From Methylobacillus caricis (GTDB taxonomy: Bacteria; Pseudomonadota; Gammaproteobacteria; Burkholderiales; Methylophilaceae), in contig NZ_JAJAVD010000004.1 of NCBI RefSeq assembly GCF_020532705.1, positions 62,001 through 126,000 on the forward strand: DNA of 64,000 bases. Direction: 5' to 3'. The position numbers were made by a program, and so were the translations under genes. The notes under the pieces were generated by a model. That model ran no database searches, was not told where the DNA came from, and was given only the letters and a program-made list of their open reading frames with translations. This document shows positions 34,483-44,066 of the stretch, in pieces. The number at the start of each line of letters is the position of its first letter. Within the stretch, counting starts at the first letter, position 1.

Positions 34483-35424
34483 TTGAAAGCTGCCGTCATC
34501 ACCTCGTTCGACCAACCGCCGCACTACGGCAACTTCGCCGATCCTGTGTCAAAAGGGCCCGATGAAATGCTCGTCGAAGTGCTCGCGGCCGGCCTGCATC
34601 ACGTCACTCGCGGCCAGGCTTCAGGCGTTCATTACTCCAGCAGCGGGGGGCTGCCGCTCGTCCCCGGTATCGATGGCGTCGGGCGCGGTACCGACGGCAG
34701 GTTGCGCTACTTCGTGCAGGGTCCCGGGCAGATCGGCACGATGGCCGACAGGACGGTGATCGAACTCGACCACAGCATCGAACTGCCGAGCGACAGCGAC
34801 CCGGTGACGGTCGCGGGCGCGATGAATCCCGCGATGGCGTCCTGGCTCGCGCTGCGTTGCCGCGTGCCGTTTCAGAGCGGGCAGAAGGTGCTCATCCTCG
34901 GTGCCACCGGAAGCTCAGGAAGCATGGCCGTGCAGATCGCCCGGCACCTGGGCGCATCGCAGGTCATCGCCGCGGGTCGCGACGAGCGCAAGCTCACGAA
35001 ACTGCCCGCGCTTGGCGCCTCTGAGATCGTGACGCTGGGGGATGCCCGGTTGGGTGCCCTCACGCGCGACGTGGATGTCGTGCTCGATTTCGTCTGGGGC
35101 GAGACCGCAGTGAAAACCATGGAGGCCATGCTCAAGCAGCGGGCAGATCGCAGCCTGCCGCTCACCTGGATACACGTCGGCTCGATGGCAGGTGAAGTCG
35201 CGGCCATCCCCGGCGCCTTCTTGCGCTCCGCGAATCTCCAGATCGTGGGCAGCGGGCACGGCTCGGTGTCGGGTCGCGAGATTCTCATGGAGTTGCCAGC
35301 GCTGGCGAAAGAGATCGTGCGTGGCACGTTCCGCATCGACGTGAAGGCCATGCCACTGCGCAATGTGGAGCAGGCGTGGGCCGAGGCAGCCCACGCGAGC
35401 GAGCGCATCGTTTTCACGCCATGA
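34483..35424 (+). CDS. Zinc-independent quinone oxidoreductase-like protein (MDR family)
   Basis: 313 aa from a TTG start, with AAGGAGA at 34470-34476. The N-terminal GroES-like fold contains VLAAGLHHVTRGQASG and LPLVPGIDGVG. The Rossmann NADP site is VLILGATGSSGSMAVQIARHLGA. The cysteine zinc ligands of alcohol dehydrogenases are absent, which points to a quinone/enone reductase. The gene is G+C-rich (40 of 60 bases in 35041-35100) with codon use unlike its neighbours, suggesting acquisition. Under likely MarR control. Confidence 0.85.
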   Translation: MKAAVITSFDQPPHYGNFADPVSKGPDEMLVEVLAAGLHHVTRGQASGVHYSSSGGLPLVPGIDGVGRGTDGRLRYFVQGPGQIGTMADRTVIELDHSIELPSDSDPVTVAGAMNPAMASWLALRCRVPFQSGQKVLILGATGSSGSMAVQIARHLGASQVIAAGRDERKLTKLPALGASEIVTLGDARLGALTRDVDVVLDFVWGETAVKTMEAMLKQRADRSLPLTWIHVGSMAGEVAAIPGAFLRSANLQIVGSGHGSVSGREILMELPALAKEIVRGTFRIDVKAMPLRNVEQAWAEAAHASERIVFTP

Positions 35425-35523
35425 CGACCCGTCCTCTGTCCTCCATAATCGCGTCCTGCGGGCTGATCCCGCTGTTGGCCGCGGCTATTGATCTGCTCGA
35501 AATTTGGCGCACGCCTTTGCCCC

Positions 35524-36006
35524 ATGGATGACATCACATTACTGCGTTTCATCGCCTTGCCGGCGCAATGCCAGCAAGGCGAGTCGGAGATTGATATCCT
35601 GCTGTAAGAGGTGCCATTGTCGCAGCAGACTAAGGGGTTGCACGACGACCTCTACGACATGAGGTTTGCGCAGTCCGCCGAAGTGGGCGACGGTATCCTG
35701 GCCGAAGTGGCCTGGAGCGATCCGCGGCTATGCGAAGGCCAGGCTGGCAGGTCGCGCGCGTTCTTCGCACTGTGGACGCGGAACCTCTTGTCGCGGAAGA
35801 AGTGGCCTCACATGAACCTAATGTTGGCGCTGGTGGCGGCAGGATACTTCACGTTGCATGCACAGAACTACGGCGAGGCGGCTGAGGTGGTAAGGTTGAT
35901 CCAGCACATGCTGAAAACGTTTATCGCACGAGATAAAGGATTCAGACCGGGAAAACGCCGTCAGCGTCTCAACGGGGAGCGGCGAATGCCCGCTCGGATA
36001 CGCTAG
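35524..36006 (+). pseudogene. Unrecognised ORF interrupted by an in-frame stop
   Basis: A reading frame begins with ATG at 35524 (MDDITLLRFIALPAQC), meets TAA at 35605-35607, and continues in the same frame from a GTG at 35611 to 36006 (131 aa, with LHDDLYDMRFAQSAEVGDG and LVAAGYFTLHAQNYGEA). It is either one gene broken by a stop or a gene starting at the GTG. The C-terminus is very basic (RPGKRRQRLNGERR). I do not recognise the family. G+C-rich like the oxidoreductase gene before it. Confidence 0.4.
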
Positions 36007-36159
36007 AGACCACAGTGGCGCCGCTCTTATGTGGGTCCTAGCCTCCTTGAGTGGTACTGTCCGAAGGGCTAGCGAAATTACCCAAATACTTGTCTCATTA
36101 TAGGCTTCAGGTAACCCGCCTACCTTACGAGAACGCTTGATAAACGTAATTTTTTATGA

Positions 36160-36654
36160 CTACCAGCCCCAACGCGGCCCGTAGTACCCTCGCCCCCAAT
36201 ATGGGCCGAATCCTGGTCCCCAGAAGGGGTCATAATTGCGGTAGCGCCATTGATAATCACGGCGCAATTTTTCCTGTTCTATCAGCTTTTCCTTCTCACG
36301 CTTGTTCAGCTCTTCGGCAAAGCCATCCCGCAATGCCTGCTCACGTGTGGTATAGATATAATCCAGCACCTTGCTGCTGACTCCTTGCTTGCTGAGTTCC
36401 ACGGCCTTGGACGGCGAGAGGTCGTAGCGCGAATTGCTTTCCTTGATTTTGGCAATAATATCGTCCGGGGTGCTGCCAGCCTTGGACAGGCGTACCAACT
36501 CGTCATAAGTAATATAAGGAGTAGGTTGTGGCATGAGCTTTTCAAGCTCCGCTGGCGATATGCGCTGAATCTGCGGCTCTCGTTGCTGTTGAGTAGTTGC
36601 ACAACCCGATAACAGTATCAGGCTGCCGAGAGCTATTGCTGTGCTTACTTTCAT
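36160..36654 (-). CDS. Lipoprotein with Gly/Tyr/Trp-rich tail
   Basis: 164 aa from ATG 36654, preceded by a perfect AGGAGG; a longer frame upstream lacks this. The signal peptide ends in the lipobox LLSGC, giving an anchored CATTQQQREPQ. The body has two helical repeats around ITYDELVRLSKAGSTPDDII and LSPSKAVELSKQGVSSKVLDYI. A charged stretch (ELNKREKEKLIEQEKLRRD) follows, then an aromatic, glycine-rich tail (WGRGYYGPRWGW). The helical repeats suggest protein contact; the function is unknown. Separate from clpB by about 160 bases. Confidence 0.8.
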   Translation of the reverse strand: MKVSTAIALGSLILLSGCATTQQQREPQIQRISPAELEKLMPQPTPYITYDELVRLSKAGSTPDDIIAKIKESNSRYDLSPSKAVELSKQGVSSKVLDYIYTTREQALRDGFAEELNKREKEKLIEQEKLRRDYQWRYRNYDPFWGPGFGPYWGRGYYGPRWGW

Positions 36655-36815
36655 CTTATCCTCCTGGCCATGTGCCAGATCAAAACTATAGCCAAACGGG
36701 CTTAAGGCTATGACCGCTAACTTCAACAGCAAATTCCCGGTTTTTCCATGCAGCGCTGAAAATATTTAAAAATACCGGATACAGGCATACGCCTGTATCC
36801 GGCCTTGTTGCCTGG

Positions 36816-39401
36816 TCAAGCCTTGGAAAACACCATGCGGCTACCCTTGAAATCCACATGCACCGTATCCTTGGCTGCAAAAGTACCGTTGAGGATTTCC
36901 TTCGCCAGGGGATTCTCGATCTCGGACTGGATAGCACGCTTTAGAGGGCGCGCGCCATAAACCGGATCAAACCCGGCATTGGCAATTTCACCCAGGGCAG
37001 CATCCGAAACCTCAAGCTGCATATCCATTGCCGCCAGTCGCTTAGCCAGGCTTTGCAACTGAATGCCCGCAATGGATTTTACGTGTGACTCGCCCAAGGA
37101 GTGGAATACCACGACTTCATCAATCCGGTTCACAAACTCCGGCCTGAAGTTGGCCTTCACTTCGCCCATGACCGCCAGCTTCACTACCTGGTAATCATCC
37201 CCTGCCATATTCTGTATCATCTGCGACCCCAGGTTTGAAGTCATGATGATGACAGTATTCTTGAAGTCCACAGTCCGGCCCTGGCCATCGGTCAAGCGAC
37301 CATCATCCAGTACCTGCAGCAATACGTTGAACACATCGGGATGCGCTTTTTCCACTTCGTCCAGCAATATCACTGAATATGGCTTGCGCCGCACAGCTTC
37401 CGTCAGGTACCCCCCTTCTTCGTAGCCAACATAGCCCGGTGGAGCGCCGATCAGGCGAGCCACGGAATGCTTCTCCATGAATTCGCTCATGTCTATGCGG
37501 ATCAGGTGATCTTCTGAATCAAACAAGAAGCCCGCCAGTGCCTTGGTCAACTCGGTCTTGCCTACGCCGGTAGGGCCCAGGAACAGGAATGATCCATAAG
37601 GCCTGTTGGGATCAGACAAGCCAGAACGGGAACGGCGAATGGCATCGCTCACCAAACGTACGGCCTCATCCTGCCCCACGACGCGTTCGTGCAGCTTGTC
37701 CTCCATATGCAGCAGCTTGTCACGCTCACCCTGCAGCATCTTGGAAACCGGGATGCCAGTCGCACGGGAGACCACCTCGGCAATCTCTTCTGCGCCAACC
37801 TGGGTGCGCAGCAAGCGGTTCTGCTTCTGCGCACCCTTTTCTTCCGCACTGGCGGCCTGCTTCAGCTCGTTTTCCAGCTGTGGCAACTTTCCATACTGCA
37901 GCTCGGAAACTTTTTGCCACTCACCCTTGCGGGTAGCTTCCTCTATCTGGAGCTTGACCTTCTCGATTTCCTCCTTGAGATGCTGGCTGCCCTGCACCTG
38001 GGCTTTTTCCGCCTTCCAGATTTCCTCCAGGTCGGCATATTCTTTCTCCAGGCGGCTGATCTCTTCCTCGATCAGGCCGAACCGCTTCTGCGAGGCTTCA
38101 TCTTTTTCGCGGCGCACAGCCTCGCGCTCGATCTTGAGTTGGATCAACCGGCGCTCAAGCTTGTCCAGTTCTTCCGGTTTGGAGTCAATTTCCATCTTGA
38201 TGCGGGATGCCGCTTCGTCTATCAGGTCAATCGCCTTGTCCGGCAAGAAACGGTCGGTGATGTAGCGATGGCTAAGCTCGGCTGCAGCCACTATCGCCGG
38301 ATCGGTAATCTCGACGCCATGGTGCACCTCGTACTTTTCCTGCAGGCCGCGCAGGATGGCGATGGTGGCCTCCACGCTGGGTTCGTCCACCAGCACCTTC
38401 TGGAAGCGGCGCTCCAATGCAGCATCTTTCTCGATGTACTTGCGGTACTCGTCCAAGGTGGTCGCGCCGACACAATGCAATTCACCGCGGGCAAGGGCAG
38501 GCTTGAGCATGTTGCCGGCATCCATGGCGCCTTCCGCCTTGCCGGCTCCGACCATGGTATGGATTTCATCGATGAAGACGATAGTCTGTCCCTCATCCTG
38601 CGCCAGTTCCTTCAATACCGACTGCAGGCGCTCCTCAAACTCGCCGCGATATTTGGCGCCTGCCAGCAGGCTTGCCATATCCAGCACCAGCACGCGCTTG
38701 TTCTTGAGGGTTTCCGGCACCTCGCCATTGACGATGCGCTGGGCCAGGCCTTCCACAATCGCGGTCTTGCCTACACCGGGCTCGCCGATTAATACCGGAT
38801 TGTTCTTGGTGCGGCGTTGCAGCACCTGGATGGTACGGCGGATTTCATCGTCGCGGCCTATCACGGGATCCAGCTTGCCGGAACGCGCGCGCTCGGTCAG
38901 GTCGACTGTGAACTTCTTCAGGGCCTCGCGGTTGCCTTCAGCTTCCTGGCTATTCACTGGATCGCTGCCACGTACGGCACTGACTGCCTGCTCAAGCGCC
39001 TGTTTGGTCAAACCATGGGTTTTAAGCAAGCGGCCCGTGTCGCCCTTGTCGTCAGCCAGGGCAAGCAGGAACATCTCGCTCGCAATATAGGCGTCGCCAC
39101 GCTTTTGTGCATTTTTGTCCGTGACGTTAAGCAGGTTGTTGAGATCGCGTGAGATGGATATTTCACCACTATTTCCCTGCACCTGCGGCAAGTTGTTAAC
39201 CGCAAGCTGCAATGCTGCCTTGAGCGGTACCAAGTTGGTACCAGCACGAGATAATAGGGAAGCAGTACCGCCGTCCTCCTGGCTTAGCAAGGCAAGCAAA
39301 AGATGCTGAGGCTCTATGCTGGGATTGTCGTGGCCGACCGCAATGCTTTGCGCATCGGCAATGGCTTGTTGGAATTTGGTTGTCAGTTTGTCGAAACGCA
39401 T
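36816..39401 (-). CDS. clpB: Disaggregase ClpB
   Basis: ClpB resolves protein aggregates together with DnaK. 861 aa: N-domain (residues 1-145), first AAA+ ATPase with Walker A GEPGVGKT (206-213), a long coiled-coil middle domain (about 400-525), and a second AAA+ with Walker A GPTGVGKT (609-616). The C-terminal domain is typical. A sigma-32-like promoter stands just upstream, fitting heat-shock control. Confidence 0.98.
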   Translation of the reverse strand: MRFDKLTTKFQQAIADAQSIAVGHDNPSIEPQHLLLALLSQEDGGTASLLSRAGTNLVPLKAALQLAVNNLPQVQGNSGEISISRDLNNLLNVTDKNAQKRGDAYIASEMFLLALADDKGDTGRLLKTHGLTKQALEQAVSAVRGSDPVNSQEAEGNREALKKFTVDLTERARSGKLDPVIGRDDEIRRTIQVLQRRTKNNPVLIGEPGVGKTAIVEGLAQRIVNGEVPETLKNKRVLVLDMASLLAGAKYRGEFEERLQSVLKELAQDEGQTIVFIDEIHTMVGAGKAEGAMDAGNMLKPALARGELHCVGATTLDEYRKYIEKDAALERRFQKVLVDEPSVEATIAILRGLQEKYEVHHGVEITDPAIVAAAELSHRYITDRFLPDKAIDLIDEAASRIKMEIDSKPEELDKLERRLIQLKIEREAVRREKDEASQKRFGLIEEEISRLEKEYADLEEIWKAEKAQVQGSQHLKEEIEKVKLQIEEATRKGEWQKVSELQYGKLPQLENELKQAASAEEKGAQKQNRLLRTQVGAEEIAEVVSRATGIPVSKMLQGERDKLLHMEDKLHERVVGQDEAVRLVSDAIRRSRSGLSDPNRPYGSFLFLGPTGVGKTELTKALAGFLFDSEDHLIRIDMSEFMEKHSVARLIGAPPGYVGYEEGGYLTEAVRRKPYSVILLDEVEKAHPDVFNVLLQVLDDGRLTDGQGRTVDFKNTVIIMTSNLGSQMIQNMAGDDYQVVKLAVMGEVKANFRPEFVNRIDEVVVFHSLGESHVKSIAGIQLQSLAKRLAAMDMQLEVSDAALGEIANAGFDPVYGARPLKRAIQSEIENPLAKEILNGTFAAKDTVHVDFKGSRMVFSKA

Positions 39402-39438
39402 GGGATTGCCTTCCTTTGAATTATTTAACTAACCATAA

Positions 39439-39466
39439 GATGCGGGCGCTCTCTCTTAATTCAAGG
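39439..39466 (-). promoter_or_regulatory. clpB: Sigma-32 heat-shock promoter for clpB
   Basis: On the minus strand: CTTGAAT (consensus CTTGAAA), 13 bases, then CCGCATCT (consensus CCCCATNT, 7 of 8). It ends 37 bases before the clpB ATG. Confidence 0.75.
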
Positions 39467-39543
39467 CCGCCAGCAGAGTTGCCTGCCGGCTAATCAACGT
39501 ATCGCCAGCCATCCAAAATGACAGGCCAATACTGTCCCATCCG

Positions 39544-40110
39544 CTAGCGCTTACTCCAAGAGCGGCCATCATCATCAGAAACCATCAGGTTTGGCATGGA
39601 AACATTATTGGCAAGCTCAAGCCAGCTCAGTGAGACACGGCTATCATTAGTCAGCAGCTCTACCTGCGTTACATCAGCAGTAGTCATGCGTTTGGGGGGA
39701 GACGACACCCAGGCCTCGCCATCCATACGGGCATAGAACAAGCCCTTGCGCATGCGCATCCAGGCCAGGTGCCAGCCCCAGTTTCCGCCGCGGGCAATCG
39801 CAAGAAGGGGGAAATGGCAACCGGCTGCCTGGCTGCCGCCATAAGTCACGCGGCGTATCCCCTGCAGGCGGCCTTCCAGCGAGGTTGCCATCACAAGATC
39901 GCGCGTACCATCGCTGAATGTATATTGCCAGAGGAATACCGGCTGGCCATTGGTGTCTCGCGTAGCGGCTACACGACAATTGCTGGGAATGCGGTCTGCC
40001 ATCTGGCGCAGCTTGACATCATCCTGGCCATCGCCGGCAACTTCTGTCCCGGCATATGCTACAGATATGCCAATTAGAATCCCGATAATTCCAATAATCT
40101 GGTGTTTCAT
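39544..40110 (-). CDS. Exported Asp-box (BNR-repeat) protein of unknown function
   Basis: 188 aa from ATG 40110 (MKHQIIGIIGILIG), with a signal peptide ending near VAYA. The mature part contains strand-like repeats: LFYARMDGEAW and the C-terminal SDDDGRSWSKR. The latter is an Asp-box of the kind found in sialidase-type beta-propellers, but the protein is far too short for a full propeller. Possibly a fragment or a small binding protein. It lies back-to-back with the DUF2946/TonB cluster and may share its control region. Confidence 0.7.
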   Translation of the reverse strand: MKHQIIGIIGILIGISVAYAGTEVAGDGQDDVKLRQMADRIPSNCRVAATRDTNGQPVFLWQYTFSDGTRDLVMATSLEGRLQGIRRVTYGGSQAAGCHFPLLAIARGGNWGWHLAWMRMRKGLFYARMDGEAWVSSPPKRMTTADVTQVELLTNDSRVSLSWLELANNVSMPNLMVSDDDGRSWSKR

Positions 40111-40150
40111 GTTTTCTCTGACTATTGAGAGCATGATGCGTGATTGAAAT

Positions 40151-40169
40151 AATATTTATTGCTATTATC
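40151..40169. promoter_or_regulatory. Fur-box-like sequence
   Basis: AATATTTATTGCTATTATC matches the 19-base Fur consensus at about 12 positions, with a perfect ATTATC right end. It is just upstream of the DUF2946-TonB receptor genes. Moderate evidence only; AT-rich DNA gives such matches by chance. Confidence 0.4.
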
Positions 40170-40174
40170 CGTGC

Positions 40175-40570
40175 ATGATTCTTTTTAAGCAAAAGCGTCG
40201 ACTGATCGCCCTGCTGTCGTGCATCGCTGTTTTCTTCAGCGCATTGGCGCCTGCGGTTTCTCACGCGCTGGCAGCCCATGGCGACCACCAGGCATGGATG
40301 GTGGTCTGCTCAGCTTCGGGCAGCAAGTATATGCCTTTGCCGCTGGAAACGGCAGCGCCTGCGAAGAAATCGCCTGAAAAATCCATGGATATGGCGCATT
40401 GCCTTTACTGCAGCATGCATGCACACACGCCTGCCTTCATTATCGGCAATGCGCCCAAGCTGCTCTCAGGCAACTTATCCTACGAACTGCCCGAACTCTA
40501 CTATCATGCCCCGCAGCCGCTATTTGCATGGGCGTCCTCCAACCCCAGGGCTCCGCCGGCCAATTCCTGA
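40175..40570 (+). CDS. DUF2946 family protein
   Basis: 131 aa, exported: signal-like helix (LIALLSCIAVFFSALAPAVSHALA), then VVCSASGSKY and the conserved cysteine/histidine motif AHCLYCSMHAH. DUF2946 proteins often neighbour TonB-dependent receptors for copper or other metals, and the Cys/His motif could bind metal. It is the first gene of the receptor cluster. Confidence 0.8.
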   Translation: MILFKQKRRLIALLSCIAVFFSALAPAVSHALAAHGDHQAWMVVCSASGSKYMPLPLETAAPAKKSPEKSMDMAHCLYCSMHAHTPAFIIGNAPKLLSGNLSYELPELYYHAPQPLFAWASSNPRAPPANS

Positions 40571-40661
40571 TTTCGCCTGAAACTTGGCCCCCGCCATCAA
40601 GCGGCACAGCCGCATGTGCCGAAAGCCATGTCTTATAGATAAAGAAATCCAGGAGTACTCA

Positions 40662-42707
40662 ATGAAGTATCGCTACAAGCTATTACCGCTATATATCATG
40701 GCTGCATTCAACAGCCATGCCCATGCAGACCACGTCACCACCAAGAGCACTGATGGTGATTCCACAGTGACTGTAGGCGGCATCGTGGTCACTGGCAACC
40801 GCGCATCTTCATTGCCTGCACGCAGCATTCTTTCCTCGGTCGATGTTATCGGCAAAGATGCGATCGAGCACCAAGCGGTACAAAACAGCTGGCAACTGTT
40901 CTCACGCGCACCTGGAGTACAACTTACTGCATTCGGCATGGGAACTACTGGCGGGCAAATATCGTTCCGTGGCTTCAATGGCGAGAGGGAGCTCAATGCC
41001 GTCAAGCTCTTGATAGACGGCATTCCCAGCAACAGCAACGACGGCAACATGCCCTACCTGGATATGATCATGCCGCTGGACATCGAAGCGATCGAGGTTG
41101 TGCGCGGCACCAACGACCCGCGTTATGGGCTGCACAATATCGCCGGCAATGCGAATGTGGTCACGAAGATTGGCGGCAACTATGCCACGGCACGCGCGAG
41201 CTACGGCAGTTTCAATACACGTGAGTTGCAAACTGCGGTGGGTATAGAAAAGGACGGCTTCAGCCAGAATTACTTTGCGGCAGTACAAGAGTATCAAGGC
41301 TATAGGGACCACTCGGACTCGCGCAAAAGCTCAGTCGCAGGCAAGTGGTTTTATGATTCGGCAGATGGCCGTTTCCGCACCGGCCTGATCGCACGCCACT
41401 ATGAACAGGATGCGCAGGAAGCTGGCTACCTGACCTATGCCCAATCCCGCGCCCAACCGCGCCAGTCCATGCCGCACAACAATACCGATGGCGGCGAACG
41501 CGAACTGAACCAGCTCAGCCTCCACTTCGACTGGAATATCAACGATAAGTTGTTCTGGTCAAACAAGGCCTATCTCAACACCATGAACGACCAGCGGTGG
41601 GTCAGGTTTTCCGTACTGGATACATCCCAGCAGGAACGCCTCTCCAAGGAAAACCACTCAGGCGCACTTTCCAGCCTGACGTGGAGGCCAGAAGTCAGCT
41701 TTCTGCATGGCTTTGCCCTGGAAAGCGGTTTCAGTGCCGAATGGCAGGACAATGAAAGCCGTCGCTACACTACCATCGCGCGCGAACGGCAGGCTATCAC
41801 GCGAGATCAACGTTTTGAGCTTAATACTTACGGTACCTACCTACAGGCCATCATTCGTCCAACGGAAACCCTCAAAATAGTCCCTGCTTACCGGATAGAT
41901 AAAATTTATGGCGACTTTACCAATCTCAGCACTGGAGCCAAAGCCGATGTCGAAGACTACGGAGCGATCCGGCAACCCAAGCTCAGTGCGGTCTATACAC
42001 CTTCAGAACACTACAGTGTTTATGGCAACTGGGGGCGCAGTTTCCAGGTGGGCGTAGGCGCGGCCACTTACAAGACCAACCCTTTGGCTCCCGACATCCG
42101 GCCGTCTATCAACGACGGCTGGGAGTTTGGCGTCAAGCTCACCCCGGCTAGCTGGGTGGATGGGCGGATTGCCGTCTGGGAGCAAGAGGCGACCAACGAA
42201 GTGCGCCGCATACTCGGCAGCGCCAATAACGACTCGGAAAACATAGGCAAGACATTGCGGCGAGGTATAGACGTACAGGCTAATCTGCGACCTACAGACA
42301 AACTTGATATCTGGGCGAATCTTTCTGTGCAGCGCTCAGAAATCCTCAAACCCGGCAACACCGAGCTTAGCAACAAGGGCAACGAAATCGACCATGTACC
42401 GCGGCAACTCTATGGCCTAGGGGCAGATTATCGCGTACTGCCCACGCTCAAGCTCTCTGCCTGGGCCAATGGACAGGGTGACTATTATCTTGAACGGACC
42501 AATGCGCAAGGCAAGTTCGGCGGCTACTTCCTCATGAACCTGGGTGCGGTCTGGCAGGCACAAAAGAATATCAGCCTGGAGTTACAGGTACGCAATCTGG
42601 CCGACCGTTATTATGAGTATGCATACTGGGACTCAATCAATGGGCAAACCCTGCACTCGCCAGGCGAAGGGCGCGGAATCTACGGCTCAGTACGCCTCGA
42701 CCTGTAA
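40662..42707 (+). CDS. TonB-dependent outer-membrane receptor
   Basis: 681 aa from ATG 40662, with AGGAG at 40651-40655. Signal peptide to about AHA. A TonB-box-like segment (TVGGIVVTGNR) and a plug domain follow (SLPARSILSSVDVIGKD to IEVVRGTNDPRYG), then a 22-strand-type barrel. The terminal residues SVRLDL lack the usual final aromatic. The ligand is unknown: genes beside it (DUF2946, PepSY) are typical of ferric-siderophore or metal uptake. Confidence 0.9.
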   Translation: MKYRYKLLPLYIMAAFNSHAHADHVTTKSTDGDSTVTVGGIVVTGNRASSLPARSILSSVDVIGKDAIEHQAVQNSWQLFSRAPGVQLTAFGMGTTGGQISFRGFNGERELNAVKLLIDGIPSNSNDGNMPYLDMIMPLDIEAIEVVRGTNDPRYGLHNIAGNANVVTKIGGNYATARASYGSFNTRELQTAVGIEKDGFSQNYFAAVQEYQGYRDHSDSRKSSVAGKWFYDSADGRFRTGLIARHYEQDAQEAGYLTYAQSRAQPRQSMPHNNTDGGERELNQLSLHFDWNINDKLFWSNKAYLNTMNDQRWVRFSVLDTSQQERLSKENHSGALSSLTWRPEVSFLHGFALESGFSAEWQDNESRRYTTIARERQAITRDQRFELNTYGTYLQAIIRPTETLKIVPAYRIDKIYGDFTNLSTGAKADVEDYGAIRQPKLSAVYTPSEHYSVYGNWGRSFQVGVGAATYKTNPLAPDIRPSINDGWEFGVKLTPASWVDGRIAVWEQEATNEVRRILGSANNDSENIGKTLRRGIDVQANLRPTDKLDIWANLSVQRSEILKPGNTELSNKGNEIDHVPRQLYGLGADYRVLPTLKLSAWANGQGDYYLERTNAQGKFGGYFLMNLGAVWQAQKNISLELQVRNLADRYYEYAYWDSINGQTLHSPGEGRGIYGSVRLDL

Positions 42708-42727
42708 GCAACAAGGAAGCACACACA

Positions 42728-43918
42728 TTGGAAGCATCCGCAGCCCCTGCCCCTGACTTGAAAATGCGCCGCCTATGGCTGGCGGTGCATCTCTACCTTG
42801 GCTTGTCGCTAGGGCTAATGTTTGTGTTGCTGGGCCTGACCGGCAGCTTCCTGGTGTTTTACACCAAGATAGACGGACTGCTCAACAACCATGTACAAAT
42901 CGCGCAAAGTCAAAGCCAACTTTCCCCGCAGGCCATACTAGACAAACTCAAAGCCAGCTATCCTGAGAGGACAGCCGGATGGCGCATTGAGCTCCCAATG
43001 CAGCAGGATGACCCCGTCATGGCGCGCTACATGAAACCCTGGGAAACGCGTGAATCCCATTTCGCCCCGCTGGTCGTTACTCTGGACCCTGCCACCTTAA
43101 GCGTCACATCAAGCCGTTTATGGGGCACATTCGCCAGCACCTGGATTTACGACCTGCATTACACGTTGCTGCTGGACGCTACCGGCAAAACCATGGTGGC
43201 AATCGCCAGCATAGGCATTCTCATCTCGCTGTTATCCGGCATTTACCTCTGGTGGCCGCAGAGCGGCAACTTCCGTTCAGCGTTCAGCTATCGGCGCAAC
43301 TCGCATGTATTCCGCCGTATTTACGACTGGCACAAGCTGAGTGGCATTTATGGATTGATATTGCTGCTGATGCTGACAGTCACAGGCATTATGCTGGAAC
43401 GCCCCGACTGGTTTGAGGACATGTTGGGCGTGAAATCCGGCATGCAGCATATGGGCAGCATGCCGGCACCACCAGCGGGGGCAAAACCTGCCCGCAAGGC
43501 CAGCGTCAACCTGGATCAGATGGCACAAACAGCCCTGCGGCAATTCCCTGGTAGCGAGCTACGCTGGATATACACGCCTGACAGCGACCAAGACCAATAC
43601 CAGTTCAGGCTATACCAGCAGGGCGAGCCCGGGCGCAGGTTCCCCAAGACGATAGTCTGGATCAATTACGACGGGGAATTAACCAATATACGCGACCATT
43701 TTGCCGATAATGCCGGCGACAAGATCATGAGCTGGCTGCACCCCCTCCACAACGGCGAGGCACTAGGGCTGGTCGGGCGCTGGATTGTCTTTGTCAGCGG
43801 GTTCCTGCCACTGATTCTGTTTATTACAGGCTTCCTGCGCTGGCGTCATAAAAAACGCGCCGCCAGAACCATCAATGACAAAAAACTCAGGGTACAGGTA
43901 TCAATAAAAAAGGGCTGA
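42728..43918 (+). CDS. PepSY-associated membrane protein (PiuB-like)
   Basis: 396 aa from a TTG start with AAGGAAG ahead. Four membrane helices: about residues 17-41 (LWLAVHLYLGLSLGLMFVLL), 155-177, 206-226 and 357-378. The conserved HLYLGLSLG, DLHYTLLLDATG, DWHKLSGIYGL and WLHPLHNGEALG segments carry haem- or metal-type histidines. Such proteins are thought to reduce or release iron at the inner membrane after TonB-dependent uptake. Coupled to the receptor gene 20 bases upstream. Confidence 0.88.
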   Translation: MEASAAPAPDLKMRRLWLAVHLYLGLSLGLMFVLLGLTGSFLVFYTKIDGLLNNHVQIAQSQSQLSPQAILDKLKASYPERTAGWRIELPMQQDDPVMARYMKPWETRESHFAPLVVTLDPATLSVTSSRLWGTFASTWIYDLHYTLLLDATGKTMVAIASIGILISLLSGIYLWWPQSGNFRSAFSYRRNSHVFRRIYDWHKLSGIYGLILLLMLTVTGIMLERPDWFEDMLGVKSGMQHMGSMPAPPAGAKPARKASVNLDQMAQTALRQFPGSELRWIYTPDSDQDQYQFRLYQQGEPGRRFPKTIVWINYDGELTNIRDHFADNAGDKIMSWLHPLHNGEALGLVGRWIVFVSGFLPLILFITGFLRWRHKKRAARTINDKKLRVQVSIKKG

Positions 43919-43939
43919 GAACCAGCAAGGTCTCAGCCC
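43912..43939 (-). terminator. Minus-strand terminator inside the 3' end of the PepSY gene
   Basis: GGGCTGAGA, ten-base loop, TCTCAGCCC. On the minus strand the stem is followed by CTTTTTTATTG, so it terminates the cytochrome c transcript. It overlaps the last codons and stop of the plus-strand gene. Confidence 0.75.
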
Positions 43940-44023
43940 TAGGCAGTCCATAACCAAGACTGTGATGAGGTATCCTTGAAAGCAGGATGTGGTCATCTTA
44001 ATCAATTCACTTTGCAGCAGGAA

Positions 44024-44040
44024 TGCGACATGTTGTCGCA
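44024..44040. promoter_or_regulatory. Inverted repeat resembling a RegR/RegA site
   Basis: TGCGACA, TGT, TGTCGCA is a perfect 7-bp inverted repeat with a 3-base spacer. Its 44025-44039 part matches the RegR box consensus with one mismatch. It lies between the 3' ends of two convergent genes, where an operator is less expected. Confidence 0.35.
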
Positions 44041-44066
44041 GCCCGGTACAGCGAGCATCCATGGGC

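Noticed and set aside
37689-38792. 367-codon plus-strand frame antisense to clpB
   Set aside because: Lies wholly inside clpB and mirrors its codon pattern.
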